DNA of 64,000 nt from Forficula auricularia (taxonomy: Eukaryota > Arthropoda > Insecta > Dermaptera > Forficulidae). Location: assembly GCA_024734495.1 (NCBI GenBank), contig JALMQS010000900.1:124001-188000 (forward strand). Reading direction: 5' to 3'. The translations under genes were made by a program, and so were the position numbers. Positions within the stretch are counted from its first letter, which is position 1. Every line of letters starts with the position of its first letter. This document shows, in pieces, positions 46,084-56,466 of the stretch. The notes under the pieces were generated by a model. That model searched no databases. It worked only from the letters and a program-made list of their open reading frames with translations, and was not told the origin of the DNA.

Positions 46084-46679
46084 GAGTTCAATATTCTGAC
46101 AGATATTACTACTTTCATGTTTGATGAAAAGAACATTGCATTTTACATAAATTGTAATTGCAAAATGAAGTTCAATTTCCCTCGTTCTTGCTATTCAATT
46201 AATAACTAATCAATTGAAAAGAAGACCATCGGGTTTCTTAAATAAACAAATTCATTAAGAGGTCAATTATTATTTAATTATTTCAGAAGTATCCTTGAAA
46301 TATGGATTTTTCACTTCTTTATTCCAACAATTTCTCAGACACTCACTTCAATCTCAATTGATTTCAATATTGATTTCATTTTTTCAATCCACTGATAATG
46401 AGAATTCAATCTCATTAGCATCCATCTATATTTGATAATGGAAAAAATAGAAAATTCTGCTCAGATCTGTTTATTTTTGATCAAATTAAATTTAGAACAT
46501 ATAATTATACAAATAAAGTAAAAAATCGAGCCACCAATAAAAACTTAATTAAATAGCAAATTATTTTTAATATTTTTAGAAATAACCATATAATTTGATC
46601 TATTAACTCTTAAACTAACATTTTCAATAAATATTGTTGATAATTTTTGAATTTTATACAAAAAATAAGTAAAATTCAA
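46084..46679. other. AT-rich stretch without recognised gene
   Basis: No supported feature. Confidence 0.35.
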
Positions 46680-46683
46680 TTAA

Positions 46684-47382
46684 GGTAGTTGTTTCGCGAC
46701 AATACTAGCAAAAAGTTAATGCTAGAGTATATAGAACAGACAATAAGGATTTATAATTCATAAGCCCAAAAGTTTTTGCTGTTTATGTACCACTACTAGC
46801 CAATCCCGTGCTCGTTTGACAAATCTGGCAACACTGTCCGAGCTTGTATATATTTTATCATAGAAATTTCCGATAAAGTACATTATAAAGGGAGATTTAT
46901 AAACACAAAAGTTCTAACTAAGCGATTGAAAGCTGTTGCCAAAATGGCTGAAGCGAAAAAACGTCAAAATTAAACCCACTTTTTAGGTTAAATAAATGCC
47001 TTGTTGCCAGCTTGTTTTTGGTGTAATATTTTTCATTATACATTTTTCATTATTTATTCATTATTATCTCAGAAACTGTATTGTAACTATGAATTAAAAT
47101 TATCTTAAAAAAATGTATTAGTTATTGTTTAATGTTGGTTTAGTTTTTTATAACTAAATCGTAAGAAGAGTTTCTTAATTATAATTTAATATGTATGTAA
47201 ATTTTCCGATATCCCGTATAGTGCAATGTATAAGAGTCTGGAAAGACTCTATCTTTGGAATTTAATATTTCCGGAACTATATTGTTCATAAATTTCGTTT
47301 TGCCACTAATCGATGCAGAAGTATTTAAATAATAATCTCTCTAAATTTCAAAAAAATCCTTAGAAAACCCATATGGTGAAAA
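46684..47382 (+). mobile_element. TTAA MITE family 2, copy 2 (reference copy)
   Basis: Starts ttaa|ggtagttgtttcgcgaca. The body includes cctttttaggttaa-type words shared with 41272-43015. The end reads acccatatggtgaaa and lacks the last few bases and the TTAA. At about 700 bp it is the least interrupted copy of family 2. Confidence 0.75.
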
Positions 47383-48036
47383 GATACAATTACAAATTAT
47401 TCTACTTTCTCAATATCACTTTAAATTTAAATGAAGTTTTAATTAAAGATCAAATTCCTTTTGAAATATCAATCAAATGAATCATTTTGAATTAAGCAAC
47501 ATTGATAGAATGATAAAATATACAAAATGAATTTTCTAAAGTTCAAGCAGACCGCCTTGATTTTAGTTTCTTTTTTTATAAAATTCAAAAAATATCAACA
47601 ATATTTATTGAAAATGTTAAATAGAACAAATTATATGGTTATTTGTAAATTGGTGGCTTGATTTTTTTGCACCGCAGTGTATAATATAAAAGAAGAGAAA
47701 TATTGTAAATACATTGTATATCTAAAAGGTTGGTATAAAAATAATATTTTTTCACTTAAAGCCTTTTATAAAAAATTCCGATCTTACAAATCAGAGGGGA
47801 ATAGAAGAGCCCCTCCCTCCCCTGTGGACGACCTTGGACATATATTCCTAATATTGCCACTCGGGTTCGATTCCTGACGGGGTAAAAACAACTGTTAACT
47901 TCTGTTACTGCCCTTCCATGGATCATTTGATTCAAGAGCTAGGTTTTTTTATAGCTTATTTTATTTTGGTTTGACAAAGGGGAAAAGTACTTGTTGGATT
48001 GGCAACTCTGGTTCATTCCTCAACGGTACTACGTTG
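47383..48036. other. Region upstream of the RING gene
   Basis: AT-rich. The word ggttcgattcctgacgggg at 47867-47885 contains a B-box and may be a SINE remnant. No core promoter element can be asserted. The 66-68-residue frames at 47677 and 47999 are not considered genes. Confidence 0.35.
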
Positions 48037-48084
48037 TAGAGAGATAATCATAATTATTTTATTGTTTATATTTTACTCATTATC

Positions 48085-48665
48085 ATGTCTGAACACCAAT
48101 TTTGCCCGGAATGTGTTTCTCGTATGGAATGCACTTCACGCCTTGAAACACTCAACGTTCCTATTAGTATTCATCAAATTCTTAGAAATGCCGAAGAACT
48201 TATAACTATCACCCAACAAATAACTTACATACCAAGCCATTATAGAGACAGCATTATAGAAAGCTATAATTATTTAATAAATATACAATTATCAACTCCT
48301 ATGACCGATTCTCAATTAAACGGAAACGGAATCCTTGATGATGAAACAATTAATATAGACCATGTGAAAAATGACTCAATGTGTGTTATCTGCAGAGAGA
48401 AATTTAAATTGTTAAATGTTGTAAAAAAACTTAATTGTGAACACCTTTTTCATGCGGAATGCATTTTAACATGGCTGAAAGACAAAGTCACATGTCCCCT
48501 ATGCAGGGCCCTTTTAAATAAAAACTTGAAGATCGAAGATATAGTTGACGGGGAATTATTGAGAAACGCGATTTATCACCGATTTCGCATTCAATATCTG
48601 AGGGCCATCATCCCATTTATCGGGAGATCTGAAGGTGTGTGCACTTGTGAGTCACATGTAGAATA

Positions 48666-48666
<1 letters not shown>
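48085..48666 (+). CDS. RING-H2 finger protein (probable E3 ubiquitin ligase)
   Basis: This 193-residue frame is the only intact protein gene supported in the window. Residues 100-140 form a RING-H2 finger: C100-x2-C103-x14-C118-x1-H120-x2-H123-x2-C126-x10-C137-x2-C140, with the tryptophan (W130) that commonly contacts the E2 enzyme. The N-terminus has FCPECVSRMEC (residues 6-16), three cysteines that might form a small zinc knuckle. Residues 30-70 look helical; there is no signal peptide or membrane segment. RING-H2 proteins transfer ubiquitin from an E2 to a substrate; the substrate here is unknown. The start is the first ATG after an in-frame stop at 48037-48039. The stop overlaps an aataaa word (48662-48667). 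No intron is visible, so it may be a small single-exon gene or a retrocopy. It sits among MITEs and Penelope tails, between two inverted Helitrons. Confidence 0.75.

Positions 48667-48673
<7 letters not shown>

Positions 48674-48714
<41 letters not shown>
48674..48714. repeat. (AT)n microsatellite
   Basis: About 20 AT dinucleotides immediately after the RING gene. Confidence 0.95.
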
Positions 48715-48718
<4 letters not shown>

Positions 48719-49045
48719 TTGTTTGAAACTATAGTTTCGAAGGTTTTGACCTTCATCATCAGTGTTTTAAATTTTATCTATTATTTATGATGGGTTCTAA
48801 TACCCGATTGGGTGGTTGTATGTATAGTCGTTTGTTATTTTACCAACATGGTATTACAACAAAAACTTCTATCCAATCGGGTATTTGCACCCAGGAGAAA
48901 TAACAGATAAAATATTTATAATTAAAAAGACTGAAGATGAAGGTCAAACCTTCGAAACTACCCTAGTAGCACAATGTTTTAAACTATATAATAACTATAT
49001 AGTTTGAAACATTGTGCTACTATAGGGTATTGTCTCTAACAATTA
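48715..49045. mobile_element. Inverted pair of Penelope-type tails, one split by a hairpin insertion
   Basis: The left tail (minus strand) has ctgatga, one extra base, stem gaagg/ccttc, gaaactatagtt. The right tail (plus strand) has ctgaagatgaaggtcaaacc, then ttcgaaacta, interrupted by a 65-bp near-perfect hairpin (about 48962-49027, arms tagtagcacaatgtttt and its complement), and resumes as gtctctaaca. The inner parts share acccgattgg and its reverse complement. Confidence 0.6.
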
Positions 49046-49082
49046 AATTAAATACTTATATATAAATACTTATATATATATA

Positions 49083-49235
49083 TTCTGGGGGGGTGGGGGT
49101 TGGAAAAACTCTTTCAAGTGAATAATATACTCTGTTCAACTAGGGCTAAAGTGGTGATGTATTTGGGGGGTGGGGGTTGAAAAAACACTTTTAAGTGAAT
49201 AATATACTCTGTTCAACTAGGGCTAAAGTTGTGAT
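49083..49235 (+). repeat. Two tandem copies of a roughly 78-bp unit
   Basis: The unit runs ggggggtgggggtt(g)gaaaa, gtgaataatatactctgttc, aactagggctaaagt, gatgtattt, twice in direct repeat. Non-coding. A diverged relative of the second half is near 3398-3425. Confidence 0.75.
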
Positions 49236-49239
49236 GTAT

Positions 49240-49816
49240 TTATATTGGGTGTGTAAATGCTTATTTGGATCAAGCCGAAGACAACCTCATTGATTTCATT
49301 TTTGTGAAAAACTGCAGTCTCCAAACGCACAAGTAAGTACTATTTAATTCTTATTACTTAATTATTTTTATTATTATTTTTTATTTAATGATCTACACAC
49401 TCGGACCTGAATTGAAAAAACTTATGTAATATTCTGTAATTTTTTACTAATCATATGAGTCAAACTGCTTCAGAGCACAAATAAATAAAGTAAAATCATT
49501 AAATTAATTAGTTTCAATAAAGGGTGGCTAATTTGTTGTTAAGAATATGTATTGCTATTAAACTTCTTTGGGCGGCCTTTTAACTTTGACCTAAGCTTTC
49601 TTTATGCTTTTTAGTTCAAAATATTATACCAATTTTTTTTACCTAGACCTAGAAATATACATTTGTTATTGAAATAAAAATTTTGGACTGGGGGGGGGGT
49701 CTTTTGGCCCGTCCCGCAGCAATTCTGAAAACATGGCAGGCTTATAAATAATTTAATTTTATTATTATTATAAAAATATATATTAGTCCAGTCGAACAAA
49801 CCACGAAACTCAGTTA
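49240..49816. other. Stretch without recognised gene
   Basis: The minus-strand 62-residue frame at 49799-49611 crosses a G-run and is not considered a gene. Confidence 0.35.
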
Positions 49817-51590
49817 TCTATATAATAAAAATGAATTTCTTTTTCTTTGTAAGCGCAGATCTCTCAAATGCCTGGGCCGATTTGGCTAATTTTTTTTTTA
49901 AATGTTCGTAATAGTCCATTTCAGGTTAATATGTAAAAAAAAATCCGAAAAGTTGCCCGGAAAATTGGAAAATTCACGGAAAACTGAAACCAACTCTGAA
50001 TTGCCAACATAGCTTGCCAAACAATAAAATAACTAAATAGCAAACTAACTTTGTGTTGGCAGCCCTATCTGTCACATTTTTGAGATGTCATTTATTCTTA
50101 TAAGAGATCTAACCACATTATCGTTGAAGAAGAATTTAATAATGCAACAAAGATTTAAATAAAACTATCTATTTTTTTAAAAGTACATTTAAAAACAAAA
50201 ATAAAAAAATAAACTGCAACGGATCGTTGCTAAACTTTATCTAATGTACTATCTTATTCTAAAATAAAGTACTTTAAAATATAATTTTACAAAAAACTAT
50301 ATTTGACCTTTTTTGTGGTCCTCAAGGTACAAGGTACTTAATTACAATGAATTTTAAATCACACAAATATTAATTTGACAATTTAATTGATGAACTCAAA
50401 AATTGTTATTTAATTAAATAAACTGCAACGGATCGTTGCTAAACTTTATCCAAATTCATTTGAAATATTAATATGTTTATTCCTTTATTATTAATCAGAT
50501 ATCACTTGCAATTTGCAGTTCATGTTGACCATGCGCGGATCCAGGGAGGGGGTGGGGGTGATGGGGGCGACCGCCTCCCCCCCAAAGCATTGGAGATCAA
50601 CATTTTTTATATGTTTATTTAATTTTTTTTTTATATAACATTAAATTTTAAAATTGAAGAAAATAAAGTTCTATGTGGGGGGGGGGCGTCTTTGACCCCC
50701 CCACCCCTCTTGGACAATTCGACCGCGACACACTTCCGAGATCAAAATTAGATCTAATATACCGGCGACCGCCCCCCTCCCCCCCAAATCAGAGGTCTGG
50801 ATCCGCGCCTGATGTTGACTTTATTTCAAAAATAATGATCGATTCTCATTTAACAGTCGAGGAATAACCATTATACATTCTATTTTTGACGTTTCGGTTT
50901 TTATTGGTAGCCATTGGTGAATACATGGAGGAATCGACTTAAAATCAAAAATAGTAATCGATTCTTATCTAATACTTGAGGAATAATAATTCTACATTAG
51001 ATTTTTGACCCTTCGATTATTATTGGTAACCATTGCTGAGGACATGGAGGAATCGACTTAAAATCAAAAATAGCAATCGATTCTTATCTAATACTAGAGG
51101 AATAACAATTCTACATTAGATTTTTGACCCTTCGATTATTATTAGTAACCATTGCTGAAGACATGGAGGAATCGACTTAAAATCAAAAAACCAATTGATT
51201 CTTATCTAATACTAGAGGAATAACCTTATTGCATTCCATTTTTGATGTTTTGACTATTAATGGCAAGCTCTACTGAAAACGTGGAAGAATCGACTTAGAA
51301 TCAATAAGACTAAATTCTTTTATGATAAACAACTCAAGCTTGAGAATAAGAGAATTTTTTATAAATAGAGATTTTTAATACATTTTAAATATTTGTTTCA
51401 TCTTATTTGTTATGACTGTATATTACAGTTAAATAGAATCTCAAATTATATCTATTTAAGACTTTAAAATAAAACAATTATATTTATTCTCTGTTACTAA
51501 TAAAACATCAATAAAGCAGCCACGTGGGGGTCCAGGGGGCGAAGCCCCTGGCTAGCAAAAAGGCCCGCCGAAGGCGGGCCTTGAAGCTAG
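49817..51590 (+). mobile_element. Non-autonomous Helitron with complete termini
   Basis: The 5' end is tctatataataaaaatgaat, preceded by A. The 3' end has the hairpin ggcccgccgaaggcgggcc (51562-51580), then ttgaag and terminal ctag (51587-51590), followed by T. An A|TC...CTAG|T layout with a hairpin a few bases before the end is diagnostic for Helitrons. At 1,774 bp it encodes no Rep/helicase. The interior has two copies of actgcaacggatcgttgcta and an array of about 119-bp units at 50815-51330. Confidence 0.85.
50815..51330 (+). repeat. 119-bp tandem repeat inside the Helitron
   Basis: The word gaggaatcgactt ends at 50940, 51059, 51178 and (as gaagaatcgactt) 51296, giving steps of 119, 119 and 118 bp. 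Each unit carries ttgac(c/g)...tcg(a/g)tt and aggaataa. Diverged copies in other Helitron fragments are at 1-110, 27190-27440 and 38270-38540. Confidence 0.9.
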
Positions 51591-51621
51591 TAGTGAATGG
51601 ATTTGAATGATTTTTTTTTGT

Positions 51622-52190
51622 TGAATTTCAAATAACATAAATCAAAAAAGTTTACCATTAAAAATTGTTGCCGCTAATGATTTTTTTGTATATCCACTGC
51701 GAAGTAGATAAAGTATTAGAATCGGTCTCGTGGCAAGCTGGACTTCACAGAGTCCTCAGATAAAGACTACGGAACCCATGGTCTCAATTAAAGTCTCAAA
51801 TTGTAGTCAGGTTAAATTTTAGGATCTGATCGTTTTGCCAAACATTTCATGGGGTCTCCCATTTTCCAGATATTTAGAAAAAACTAAAAAGTATTGGAAT
51901 AAAGTACTAATGTTTTAATGAAAAAATCGCACTTTTTGGCCTCTGGAGGAGACACCATGAAATTTTTGGCAAAACGGTCAGCCCTCAAATTTAACCTGAA
52001 TGAATACTACAATTTGTAATTTTGTTTGAGACCATGGGTTCTGTAGTCTTTATCTAAGAACCATGTAGAAGTCGCGCTTGGCGCGAGACCAATTCTAATA
52101 CTTTATCTTTTTCGTACTGGATAAAGTAAAAAATCATTAGCGGCTAATTTTTAATGCGTAAACTTTTTGTTTTATGTTACTAGAAACCCA
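51622..52190. repeat. Inverted pair of family W copies
   Basis: The outer arms (ccattaaaaattgttgccgc and gcggctaatttttaatgcgt) and the inner family-W arms (gactacggaacccatggtct, and ccatgggttctgtagtcttt) make a palindrome of about 570 bp with a centre near 51860-51925. This is the only head-to-head family-W pair in the window and may show the complete foldback form of the family. Confidence 0.65.
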
Positions 52191-53330
52191 ACAAAAAATA
52201 AAGTAAAAAAAATAATCCCAATCCATTCTCTATATCTGGGTTCCGTCATTTTGCATTTTTAACGTCTAATTTGACTGGACTATATATATAGTGTGTCAAT
52301 TTGAAAACTTCCCACCCCTAATATCGCTAAACTGGAAAATTATTTCAAAAATTGCTGATACACGTCAAATTTGTATTTGAGGGGGAAGAATTTTGCCGTA
52401 TAAATTAAATCGCCCCCTTCACCCCTGCCCTCCAGGAACCCCCCCCTCCCTTCAAAAATCTTAAATGGGAAAGGGGTCGAGTGAGACATCATTTTGAAGG
52501 GTTTTTTATTCTTTACATTTTGGTGTGGCATTTTTTAAATTTGAGTGCTGCGTTACCATGTTAGGCGACTTTGAATATTGCAAAATTGAATTTTTTGTAA
52601 TTATTTGTGCTATACATTAAACTTATAAATTCTCTTTAATACAGATTTTGACGGTGGTACGTTGTTTTAATAAATTAATTTTTACAGATAAAATAGCATC
52701 ATACCCACTAGATTAACGTAAACCACAAACAAATTAGTACGCGTTTTTAATCTTGTACATCAAAACTAAAGTTTTCAATTTTGTTACGTCAAAATTCTCC
52801 CCCTCGATTACAAATTTGACGTATCTCAGCGATTTTTTAAATAATTATATATATATACGAGGCAGGGCAGCGTCTCGGTCCAAAAATTTTATTCCTCTTA
52901 AAAAACAACACTCCAAATGTATACCCGTAAACTACCGAAAATCGTCTCTTAAAAGTTTCGCCTCTTTAATTTTTTGAGTGGCGATGGGGGGGGGGGGGGG
53001 GGGGAAGGAACGATTATCAATATATTTAATGTTTCTTAATTTAAAATGAATTGGAGTCTTTCATTTCAAAATTCGAGTCCAAATTAGAATTATATTTCAA
53101 ATTTGCCTGGTTAATGAAAATCGATTGGAGCCATCAGCTTAAAATCCGAGCTGACAATTATATTTCAAATTTGCCTCGTTAATTAATATATATTTAATGT
53201 TTCTTAATTTAAAATCTATTGGTGTTTTTTCATTTTCATTCGAGTTCAAATGAATACAATATTATCTCGACACAAAGTCTAAATCAAAAATATATAGTTT
53301 TAGTAACAGAAATCAAAAGATATAAATATT
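52191..53330. other. Stretch without recognised gene; G-run
   Basis: A run of about 18 G is at 52987-53004. Two diverged copies of a segment with atatttcaaatttgcct are at 53090-53110 and 53160-53180, each near the phrase tatttaatgtttcttaattt. The 74-residue frame at 52753 is unassigned. Confidence 0.4.
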
Positions 53331-53337
53331 AATGTTA

Positions 53338-53415
53338 CATTGGTCTACTGGCTAGAGCTCATGCCCTTAGTTCAAGAGTTCGTCGGTTCGATTCTAGGAA
53401 AGAGGGTAATTTTTT
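53338..53415 (+). mobile_element. tRNA-like SINE head
   Basis: The sequence ggtctactggctagagctca is followed by B-box-like ggttcgattct (53385-53395). The A-to-B spacing fits a tRNA-derived promoter. The body after it is AT-rich and not recognised. Confidence 0.45.
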
Positions 53416-53551
53416 TAGAGAAATTTCTCTAAGCGTTGTTACAAATTAATCTAGACAAATATATATAATATATTATATATAATTCTGAGGAGTTCGAAAG
53501 TGTGTCGTGGGTAGGCGGAGCCTAGGGAAGGGTGGGAGGGATCCTCTCTAG

Positions 53552-54185
53552 ATGACTCAAGGCCAAGTCGACCGATTTCCTCCAGTTGTCAGGACATTGA
53601 GGGAAAGAGAGGTTCTTGGTTGCGCAAAGCATCAATATAAAGTTTTTAACGAACGAAGGCGTAAAACCAGCGGAAATTCGGGACGAATTGCGTGCATAGT
53701 TCGTGGAGAATGCAAACTACACTCCCGAGTCGAAAAAAGGGCCAGTATGCAGTGGAGAGCAAAGGGGAAGCCAGGACCAAAAAAAATCAAAACTCGCTTG
53801 TCAGCCGGGAAGATGATGTCAACGTCGCACAATAAACGCTGCCTACTGAGGCTTTCTTGACCAGGTTCGAGCTGCATATCGGTCAAAAAGCCGCCGTCAG
53901 CCCATCCGAGACGTCCTGCTCCTGCACGACAATGCAAGACCCTCACATTGCAACTCTAACAACCCAAAAATTGGCTGAAATGCATTGGACTACACTTGCC
54001 AACCCTCGCTACAGGCCTTACCTTTCCCCATGCGATTTCCATATGTTTGGGACTCTCAAAGAAGCACTTGAAGGAGAGCGTTTTGCAAACGATCAAGAGG
54101 ATGAACAGTTTGTGCGCAATTGGATGGATACCCTCCCGACAGGGCCTAGCCGACTATATGGCGAATGTGTGCAAAACACCAAGTC
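53552..54185 (+). pseudogene. Mariner (Tc1/mariner, D34D) transposase remnant
   Basis: In the first frame, PGPKKIKTRLSAGKMMSTS matches the segment just before the first catalytic D of mariner transposases; the following WD block is lost to a deletion or shift. The sequence then continues through RDVLLLHDNARPHIATLTTQ, LANPRYRPYLSPCDFHMF and GTLKEALEGERF. HDNARPH holds the second catalytic D and SPCDFH the third, with exactly 34 residues between them, the mariner spacing. The N-terminal part (53620-53720) still reads EIRDELRA-like helix-turn-helix sequence in a third frame. Multiple shifts make it nonfunctional. No clear terminal inverted repeats were found. Confidence 0.8.
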
Positions 54186-54440
54186 AAAGGGCGGCAAATC
54201 AGTTAGACTGACACTTGTCTCTAGAGCAGTGGTTCTCAACCCTTTCTCACTCCGGGACTGGGAAAAGTAAAGGAATTATAAATAGGTTATAATTTAGTTA
54301 TAGTTATATTTTACCTAGAAGGTGTAAGGGTGATATTTTTTGATGGGTTAAATTTTAGTTACAATTTCATAAGTGGGCGCAAAATTATAGTTTGCACACG
54401 GGCGGTCGAATGGCTTGGCGCAGCCCTGCCTCCCGAATTC
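54155..54440 (+). repeat. Duplicated segment following mariner, with hAT-type end
   Basis: The words ggcgaatgtgtgcaaaacac, gactgacacttg and gcagtggttctcaaccc are repeated in the same order at 57935-58240. The second copy carries an inserted Harbinger-like MITE between them. The cagtggttctcaacc word resembles a hAT terminus; its partner end was not found. Confidence 0.5.
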
Positions 54441-54546
54441 ATTCCTCGAAAACGGCATGAAAATACTAACTGTTCCATGGGAAAAATCCATTAATAAGAA
54501 CGGTACCTATGGAGAAAAATAACTATAAAGAGTGTGTTCTTCTTAA

Positions 54547-54991
54547 GGTAGTTCTTTCGCAACAATCCACACAAAAAGTTTTAGCCTCGTAACCACTCTA
54601 TACATATGAACGGTGCTAAGATTTTAGGTTGTGTTTTTTTAACGTGACTTTACTTTTCACACTACTATATCCTCTTTATGAATGGATGTCCCCTCCACTA
54701 AAAATATGTTTTTTTTTTTATTTTTTATCAAAACTACGAGGTAAATAATTTCAATTTTTTTTAAGTTACTCCGAATATATTACTCTAACAAATATTAGTC
54801 ATTGAATGAAAAAAAATGATAATTTTCCCACCCTTTCCCAACTACCATATGTAAAAAATTCATTTTTAATTGCAATTATTTCATGTTTGGTGTGGTAAAT
54901 CGTCTTCAAATTTTAACAGTGGGTGTATTATGCTTTTACTGACTTATATTCCAAGTTTGCAAGACTTCTTAAATTTTTGCAAAGAACTACC
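54547..54991 (-). mobile_element. TTAA MITE family 1, copy 6
   Basis: Flanked by TTAA (54543-54546 and 54992-54995). Termini are ggtagttctttcgcaacaat and gcaaagaactacc. It is slightly shorter than the other copies through small internal deletions. Confidence 0.85.
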
Positions 54992-54995
54992 TTAA

Positions 54996-55610
54996 ATGTA
55001 AAATATTTTTTTTGTAAAAGGCTTCTTTATATTTGAATTACCCTCCTATTTATTTTAATAAATTTAGTAAAGTAGTAGAAAGAATGACATCCAATATTAA
55101 AAAAAAACATTTTTATTTTTATTTAGATCAAAATGAAAAGCAGCAAGTTGAATATATAATGATTGAAGAAATTAAAAAATAAACTCACACATATGCAAAT
55201 AAATATTCTTCAATTTTCATCTGACATAATTTATTTATTTAAAGAATATTATATTTGATTAAAGAATAAATATTCTGCTCAACAAACTGGAATAGGAAAC
55301 AACTAAAAAGTTTTTTGAGAATAATTTAATAAATACTTATATTTTAGGTAAGTAAGTATCTACAAAATTATAATATATAAAATACAAGAAATCTTATTTT
55401 ATATTATGTTTTTAATATTTTAGATTGTATTCCGAGTATTAAAACATAAAAATACTAGTATATTTCTTATAATAATTAGCATTAGCAATGGCCTTAAAAT
55501 TGTTCTCTTTATCAATGAAGAATATTTCAAAAGTAAGTAAATCCAAGAAAATTTTGACAACGCTTCTTCAAATTGAATTTTAGATAAAAATTACCTTAAA
55601 ATAATAATTT
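54996..55610. other. AT-rich stretch without recognised gene
   Basis: No supported feature. Confidence 0.4.
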
Positions 55611-55616
55611 TTAATT

Positions 55617-55790
55617 AAAGGAGACAATATAAGAGTGTGTCTTCTGCTGGAAAAATAAATTTGTTATGCATTTATAAAGAGACTATAGTTTCGAGGACTT
55701 TGCCCTCTTCATCAGTCTACCATATTACAATTCTTGTGAATCAATTGAAATAGACTAAGAAAGAGGACAAATTCTTTTTATAAATAAAGG
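55617..55790 (-). mobile_element. Penelope-type tail, best-preserved ctgatga module
   Basis: It shares aaggagacaata-agagtgtg with the ends of 14620-14858 and has the same hairpin order. A second, incomplete hairpin half (gaatcaattgaaatagacta, then agaaagagga) follows at 55738-55770. No RT or nuclease coding sequence is attached. Confidence 0.6.
55676..55720 (-). ncRNA. Hammerhead-ribozyme-like motif, best copy
   Basis: Minus strand: stem I aga, core ctgatga, one extra a, stem II gagggc/gtcctc with an aaa loop, core gaa, stem III acta/tagt, the cleavage triplet agtc, then tct pairing with aga. All core residues expected for a type I hammerhead are present apart from the extra base after ctgatga. 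Stem III is only four pairs, as described for Penelope-associated hammerheads. Confidence 0.6.
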
Positions 55791-55796
55791 GCTTGG

Positions 55797-56466
55797 AGCA
55801 CCGAGCGATGCTCGTTAACTTTTTGCCTCTAAATAGCTAAGTTTCAAATTTCAAGGCTCTGCGGCTTACCGAAGACGATATATAAATGGATATTTATTTT
55901 ACGACACTCCTAATTTACACCCCCTTCCTTTATTTCAATCGGATTAAAATCTATACACGACTAATAACTCATGAGACTTGAAAAGTACACCAATTTAAAA
56001 AAAATCGTTTTTGACAAAATAAAAAAAAAACGAAAAATCTTTCATGTATATGCCAACTTACGGTGTTCCGATTTCGACCAAAAGCTTGCTGTAATCCTTC
56101 TAGCCTATATCGTGCTTAAGTTTCGAATTTTGTAGCTCTGAGATTTATGGTTTCGAAACGCGGGGGAGGGGGGTACATTCTTACGTACTTAAACATCAAC
56201 TTCCGGTACTTCTATTTTAGCTAAAATCTTGTGTTACTTCTTGTAGCCTCTAAATAGCTTAAGTTTCAAATTTCAAGGCTCTGCGACTTACCGAAGACGA
56301 GATATGAACGATTAAAATATTTATTTTGCGACATGACTAATTTACACCTTCCTTTATTTCAATCGGATTAAAATTTATACACGACTAATAACTCATGAGA
56401 CTTGATAAGTACACCAATTTTTAGCGAAATCGTTAGAGCCGTTTTCGAGAAACCGATTCTATATAT
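55797..56466 (-). mobile_element. Helitron/DINE-like element
   Basis: On the minus strand it begins near tatatatatagaatcggttt, then tctcgaaaacggctctaacg, and ends at the hairpin gagcatcgctcggtgctcc (55797-55815). It carries an internal direct repeat of the phrase agccttgaaatttgaaac at two places. The middle matches 6490-6560 and 7340-7480, linking this family to the R2-like region. Confidence 0.6.

Noticed and set aside
38083..51590. A single 13.5-kb Polinton/Maverick-like element with long terminal inverted repeats
   Set aside because: The inverted repeats are two Helitrons with their own termini, and the interior has no polymerase B, integrase or capsid genes.
53632..53946. 104-residue minus-strand ORF
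   Set aside because: It is the shadow of the mariner transposase remnant on the opposite strand.
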